Shown here: positions 13,309 through 15,206 of the stretch, in pieces
How the letters are laid out: each line of letters opens with the position of its first letter
Numbering within the stretch: position 1 is the stretch's first letter
Origin: Candidatus Staskawiczbacteria bacterium
GTDB taxonomy: Bacteria > Patescibacteriota > Minisyncoccia > Minisyncoccales > Staskawiczbacteraceae
NCBI GenBank assembly: GCA_903850725.1
Contig: CAINMG010000122.1
Span: 1 to 15,206, forward strand
DNA: 15,206 bases
Direction of reading: 5' to 3'
Notes under the pieces: model-generated
Told to the model about the DNA's origin: nothing
Seen by the model: the letters and a program-made list of their open reading frames with translations, nothing else
The model's database searches: none
Made by a program: the position numbers and the translations under genes

Positions 13309-13929
13309 TTATTTTGTGAATTTAAAAGTTGAAAGAATCTGTTTTAATATTTTTTTAGTATCTATCCCTTGGGCTTTACCTGATATTGTTTCAAAACCAA
13401 TACTATAATTAAGCCACAATTTTTCTGATAACTTTGTATTAATCCATAAATAATCTCGATTTTTATTTGTATCTCCATCAAAAATATATTCTTTTTCTCC
13501 AACAATCAAAATTTCTTTTTCTAATCGGACATTATCAACTCCCCTCCCTGTTAAAGACGCACAACCTATAGAATTATAAGATTTGTCTAAATCTCCCTTG
13601 AATGTAACAGAGCCTTCATTATAAATTATCGACACACAGCCATTCTTAAAATCATAATCATCAATTATTTTTAATTCAGCATTTTCTGGATATTTTATTT
13701 CAAAGCCATATTCTGTGTTTGTGTAAGTTTTCCACTCTTCGATTTCACTCAGGGCAAGATTTGCAGTTTCATTTATTTTTGTTTCGTCAGTTTTATTTTG
13801 TTCTTCATTTAAAACCTGCGATTGATTATTATTTTTTAATGAAAAATATTGATAAGCAAAAACTCCACCAAAAACTAAAACTGTAGCCAAGATAATTACT
13901 ACAACTAATTTTTTATTTGCTATTGACAT
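13309..13929 (-). CDS. Membrane-anchored extracytoplasmic protein, WKTYTN/KYP family
   Basis: 206 aa, unknown function. After MSIANKK comes one anchor helix (8-24, LVVVIILATVLVFGGVF), then AYQYFSLKNNNQSQVLNEEQN, nearly the same linker as the 239-aa protein. The shared domain runs from EWKTYTNTEYGFEIKYPEN (about 65-83) to the C-terminal QILSTFKFTK. Two cysteines (NGCVS, IGCAS) could pair outside the cell. The start codon ATG (13929-13927) overlaps the -35 of the divergent promoter P4, and only 72 bp separate it from toxin C. It ends beside the terminator of the P3 RNA. It is probably a paralog of the 239-aa gene. The two differ mainly in the middle of the domain. Confidence 0.75.
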   Translation of the reverse strand: MSIANKKLVVVIILATVLVFGGVFAYQYFSLKNNNQSQVLNEEQNKTDETKINETANLALSEIEEWKTYTNTEYGFEIKYPENAELKIIDDYDFKNGCVSIIYNEGSVTFKGDLDKSYNSIGCASLTGRGVDNVRLEKEILIVGEKEYIFDGDTNKNRDYLWINTKLSEKLWLNYSIGFETISGKAQGIDTKKILKQILSTFKFTK

Positions 13930-13950
13930 ATGTTTATAATTTGCTATAAT
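13923..13950 (+). promoter_or_regulatory. Plus-strand promoter P4, TTGACA-N16-TATAAT
   Basis: TTGACA at 13923-13928 overlaps the start codon of the 206-aa gene on the other strand. The spacer ends TTTGC and TATAAT is at 13945-13950, extended -10. It points at the 3' end of toxin C. Confidence 0.7.
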
Positions 13951-13956
13951 TAATTA

Positions 13957-14032
13957 TATTTGGCATTCGCCACGACTCTGCCCGCAAGGGCAGAGGTCTA
14001 TTTATTTATGAAGGTCTATAAAGGCCTTTTTT
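13957..14032 (+). ncRNA. Putative small structured RNA overlapping the toxin C 3' end
   Basis: About 75 nt from P4 to its terminator. Hairpin 1 is TGGC/GCCA (13961-13964 with 13969-13972). Hairpin 2 is CTCTGCCC/GGGCAGAG (13976-13983 with 13988-13995) with a GCAA tetraloop. The terminator lies within the toxin C reading frame (stop codon 14002-14004), giving about 30 nt of antisense overlap. The two-hairpins-then-terminator layout repeats that at 8410-8489 although the stem sequences differ. Confidence 0.55.
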
Positions 14033-14391
14033 ATATTCTTGAAATCAGTGCTATCAACTTTTCCAACTAATTCCTTAATTCTTTTATAATTAATAACTCT
14101 TGATTGTGCTAATACCGCTGTCTGCGTTTTTTGATTGTGTATAAAAGTATAATACCATGTGCCCTTTTTATCTTTGGTTGTTAAGGGAACTGCCATAAAA
14201 GAAAATTTATCATACTTTTTTAAAATAAGCACAGGTCTTGTAAAATAATCACCCTTACCATTCATTTCAGTGCCAACATTTTCTCCAAAGTGGCACCACC
14301 AAATTTCTCCTTCCTTAAAAAATGGAGGAATATGCTCTTTTCCGTGCAATTTCTCTTTTAGAGATATCCATTTTAAAAACTCTTTTATCAT
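14002..14391 (-). CDS. MazF/PemK-like orphan toxin (copy C)
   Basis: 129 aa. N-terminal helix FLKWISLKEKL (5-15), then EGEIWWCHFGENVGTE (27-42), FTRPVLIL with R52, and AVPLTT with T71/T72, followed by a KKG loop and the QSRVINYKRIKELVGKV segment. These match MazF-fold RNA endonucleases and keep the expected Arg and Thr. Toxicity is inferred. No antitoxin ORF is adjacent. Upstream lies a promoter-driven leader with an intrinsic terminator 34 bases before the ATG, so expression may need read-through. Downstream, the convergent RNA unit from 13923 overlaps its last 10 codons. Copies A, B and C share the same domain order and the WWC motif. Confidence 0.78.
   Translation of the reverse strand: MIKEFLKWISLKEKLHGKEHIPPFFKEGEIWWCHFGENVGTEMNGKGDYFTRPVLILKKYDKFSFMAVPLTTKDKKGTWYYTFIHNQKTQTAVLAQSRVINYKRIKELVGKVDSTDFKNIKKAFIDLHK
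14011..14032 (+). terminator. Terminator of the P4 RNA, embedded in toxin C codons
   Basis: Stem AAGGTC (14011-14016) with GGCCTT (14023-14028), one G-U pair, loop TATAAA, T6 run (14027-14032). The minus strand reads these bases as KKAFIDL near the toxin's C-terminus. Confidence 0.7.
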
Positions 14392-14588
14392 ATTTTATTT
14401 TAAAAATTCTGCTAATATAACTACAAAAAACCCAACACGGGTTAAGGTACCTTCACCAAAAAATGCCTTTTTTAAATAGGCGAAGGTTTTAAATTTTTTA
14501 AAGAAGAAATATGGCCACTTCTTTTTAATATTGTTTACCCCGAGTTAGCACTCGAGTTTCTTGCACTTTTGGTGCAATTATGAATATA
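14392..14588 (-). ncRNA. Structured 5' leader of toxin C (attenuator or separate small RNA)
   Basis: Region transcribed from the promoter at 14595-14622. In minus-strand order: hairpin TTGCAC/GTGCAA (14577-14572 with 14566-14561), hairpin CGAGT/ACTCG (14554-14550 with 14545-14541), an AT-rich spacer, the 8-bp pairing CCTTCGCC/GGTGAAGG (14486-14479 with 14457-14450), then the terminator. The 8-bp pairing has a G-U pair only as minus-strand RNA (A-C on the other strand), which supports this orientation. A competing GCCT/AGGC stem (14481-14478 with 14468-14465) and a palindrome AAGGTACCTT (14444-14453) offer alternative folds. No match to a known riboswitch is recognised. Confidence 0.45.
14425..14443 (-). 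terminator. Intrinsic terminator in the leader of toxin C
   Basis: On the minus strand AACCC-GTGTT-GGGTT followed by a run of T (14430-14425). It lies between the minus-strand promoters and the toxin C start, so it either ends a separate leader RNA or acts as an attenuator. Confidence 0.7.
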
Positions 14589-14594
14589 TTATCT

Positions 14595-14622
14595 ATTATA
14601 TTCTTTTATTTTAAAATGTCAA
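14595..14622 (-). promoter_or_regulatory. Minus-strand promoter of the toxin C leader
   Basis: TTGACA (14622-14617), 16-base spacer, TATAAT (14600-14595), start near 14588. The -35 touches one arm of the 12-bp inverted repeat at 14622-14686, which could be an operator. Confidence 0.7.
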
Positions 14623-14686
14623 CCCTTCACCATCACAAAAACATATTTTCTATTAAAAAAGGTCTATTACTTTAATGGTGAAGGGT
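14622..14686. repeat. 12-bp inverted repeat next to the toxin C promoter
   Basis: ACCCTTCACCAT (14622-14633) and ATGGTGAAGGGT (14675-14686) are perfect arms 41 bases apart. A second perfect 7-bp hairpin, GGTCAAC/GTTGACC (14684-14690 with 14695-14701), follows at once. The CCTTCACC core recurs at 14450-14457. Possible operator, RNA structure or remnant mobile end. Confidence 0.6.
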
Positions 14687-14729
14687 CAACACTTGTTGAC
14701 CAAAAATCGCCCAATCCCTTTGGTTTCAT
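14667..14729 (-). CDS. Possible 20-aa leader peptide
   Basis: Reads MKPKGLGDFWSTSVDPSPLK then TAA. The ATG is about 16 bases after the expected start from the promoter at 14752-14779. It overlaps the inverted repeats. There is no run of one amino acid as in classical attenuators and no Shine-Dalgarno sequence. It may be chance. Confidence 0.2.
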   Translation of the reverse strand: MKPKGLGDFWSTSVDPSPLK

Positions 14730-14751
14730 AACAAATTTCTAGTTCATCTTC

Positions 14752-14779
14752 ATTATATCAAATCCAAAAACCATGTCAA
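14752..14779 (-). promoter_or_regulatory. Second minus-strand promoter upstream of toxin C
   Basis: TTGACA (14779-14774), 16-base spacer, TATAAT (14757-14752), start near 14745. It lies just after the end of the truncated surface-protein gene. The stretch from here to 14392 holds no sizeable gene, only the promoters, repeats and leader listed. Confidence 0.65.
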
Positions 14780-14808
14780 TCTTTATTTTGTATCTTTCTA
14801 TTTATTGA

Positions 14809-15090
14809 CTATATATTCCCCATCTGCGCTTGAAGCATTGCAATTAGCTGTTGTATTAATTCTGCAATTTTGCTTTTGATTTGAATTATTAGGATTTGTT
14901 TTTGTTCTGGGGCTTGGGGTTGCGGTGTTAGTTGCGCTGGTTGTTGTGCTTGTGCTATTATTCTGGCTAACTGCATGGCATTGCCTCCGGCACAGGTTGA
15001 GGTGATTTGGTCGGTGGAGATTGTGCTTGTTGGTGTTGTATCTACGTTCCTGTGTTTGACTGTGTAAGAGTAAGTTGTTCCACAAGCCTA
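14809..15090 (-). pseudogene. C-terminal stump of an FN3-like, coiled-coil surface protein cut by an IS
   Basis: About 92 residues remain, ending at TAG 14811-14809. The first residues, CGTTYSYTVKHRNVD, resemble the F/G strands at the end of a fibronectin type III domain (TxYxYxV). A T/S-rich linker and a Q/P-rich stretch follow, and the end is an amphipathic helix KSKIAELIQQLIAMLQAQM. Going upstream, the frame meets a stop at 15088-15090, beside the IS3-family end. The true N-terminal part must lie beyond the element, outside the window. It was probably an exported or cell-surface protein. A longer overlapping frame from 15151 starts inside the IS and lacks these features. Confidence 0.6.
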
Positions 15091-15093
15091 TGG

Positions 15094-15206
15094 TGGACTG
15101 CGAAAACTGAACAGGTGCATAAGATAGAAAATTAGAGTATAATGAAATCAAAAAACATGAAAAAAGTTTTTACCTCAAAGCAGAAGTCCGATGTAGCATT
15201 GTCGGC
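15094..15206 (+). mobile_element. Left end of an IS3-family insertion sequence, truncated by the window edge
   Basis: TGGACTG at 15094 begins a plausible IS3-type terminal repeat, followed within 50 bp by the start of an OrfA-like reading frame. The exact tip is uncertain by a few bases. The other end and any target duplication are outside the window. Confidence 0.55.
15142..15206 (+). CDS. IS3-family transposase OrfA, N-terminal fragment
   Basis: Only about 21 codons are present, reading MKSKNMKKVFTSKQKSDVALSA, which resembles the start of the HTH of IS3-family OrfA proteins (KxFTxEQKxxVALxA). OrfA binds the element ends and is usually fused to OrfB by frameshift. ATG 15142 overlaps a TATAAT (15138-15143), so the in-frame ATG at 15157 may be the true start if that box is used. 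Confidence 0.6.
   Translation, partial: MKSKNMKKVFTSKQKSDVALS

Noticed and set aside
14545..14554. Possible CIRCE (HrcA) operator, TTAGCACTC
   Set aside because: Only the left half is present. Nine bases further on, the right half GAGTGCTAA is absent.
14798..15151. A 117-aa open frame on the minus strand
   Set aside because: It starts inside the IS3-family end and is a low-complexity S/T/N string. The neighbouring frame gives an FN3-like end and a coherent amphipathic helix, so that one is taken as real.
1..15206. CRISPR array or integron attC cassette array
   Set aside because: No regularly spaced direct repeats. The hairpins lie within promoter-terminator units, differ in sequence, lack attC R/L box motifs, and no tyrosine integrase is present.
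1..15206. Reassigned UGA codon as in some CPR lineages
   Set aside because: The conserved proteins read at full length with the standard code, without in-frame TGA, so there is no evidence for recoding.

Overview
The window is AT-rich and looks like an accessory-laden rpoBC region from a Patescibacteria (CPR) bacterium. The grounds are a compact RpoB and RpoC, no Shine-Dalgarno sequence before the starts I inspected, several short membrane-anchored proteins with a WKTYTNxEYxFExKYP signature, orphan MazF/PemK-like proteins, and intragenic palindromic repeats. The taxon is inferred from style, not proven. Both ends fall in insertion sequences: an IS1202/ISNCY-like element fills about 2-1502, and the left end of an IS3-family element begins near 15094. 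The window is therefore probably a whole contig broken at repeats.

Apart from the IS genes, every protein gene is on the minus strand. Read in transcription order from the right: the C-terminal stump of an FN3-like surface protein cut by the IS3 element; a 417-base gene-free stretch with two minus-strand promoters and a leader ending in an intrinsic terminator; MazF-like toxin C; two anchored proteins (206 and 239 aa); rpoB; MazF-like toxin B; three membrane proteins (202, 299 and 303 aa); rpoC; a strong terminator; MazF-like toxin A; and the IS1202-like element. rpoB and rpoC are normally adjacent, but here about 3.1 kb carrying four accessory genes separates them.

The plus strand carries a hidden second layer. 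Four near-consensus promoters (TTGACA-N16-TATAAT/TATACT with an extended -10 TGC) each drive a short non-coding unit that ends in an intrinsic terminator. Three of these units (about 70-85 nt, each with a GNRA or UUCG tetraloop hairpin) run convergently into the 3' end of the three MazF-like genes. In two cases the RNA's terminator hairpin is encoded inside the toxin's last codons. No protein antitoxin is visible, so a toxin plus convergent structured RNA pairing is the main hypothesis here. The fourth unit (about 205 nt) contains a tRNA-like fold with canonical spacing but defective landmarks. Upstream segments of the same transcript are complementary to its anticodon arm.

Palindromic repeats have invaded genes and gene borders: an in-frame repeat in rpoC, a related one in two anchored-protein genes, an in-frame tandem palindrome in the 239-aa gene, another before rpoB, and one abutting the rpoC stop codon. 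The rpoB and rpoC upstream junctions resemble each other. All promoters, RNAs and terminators were called by eye, without folding or database searches.
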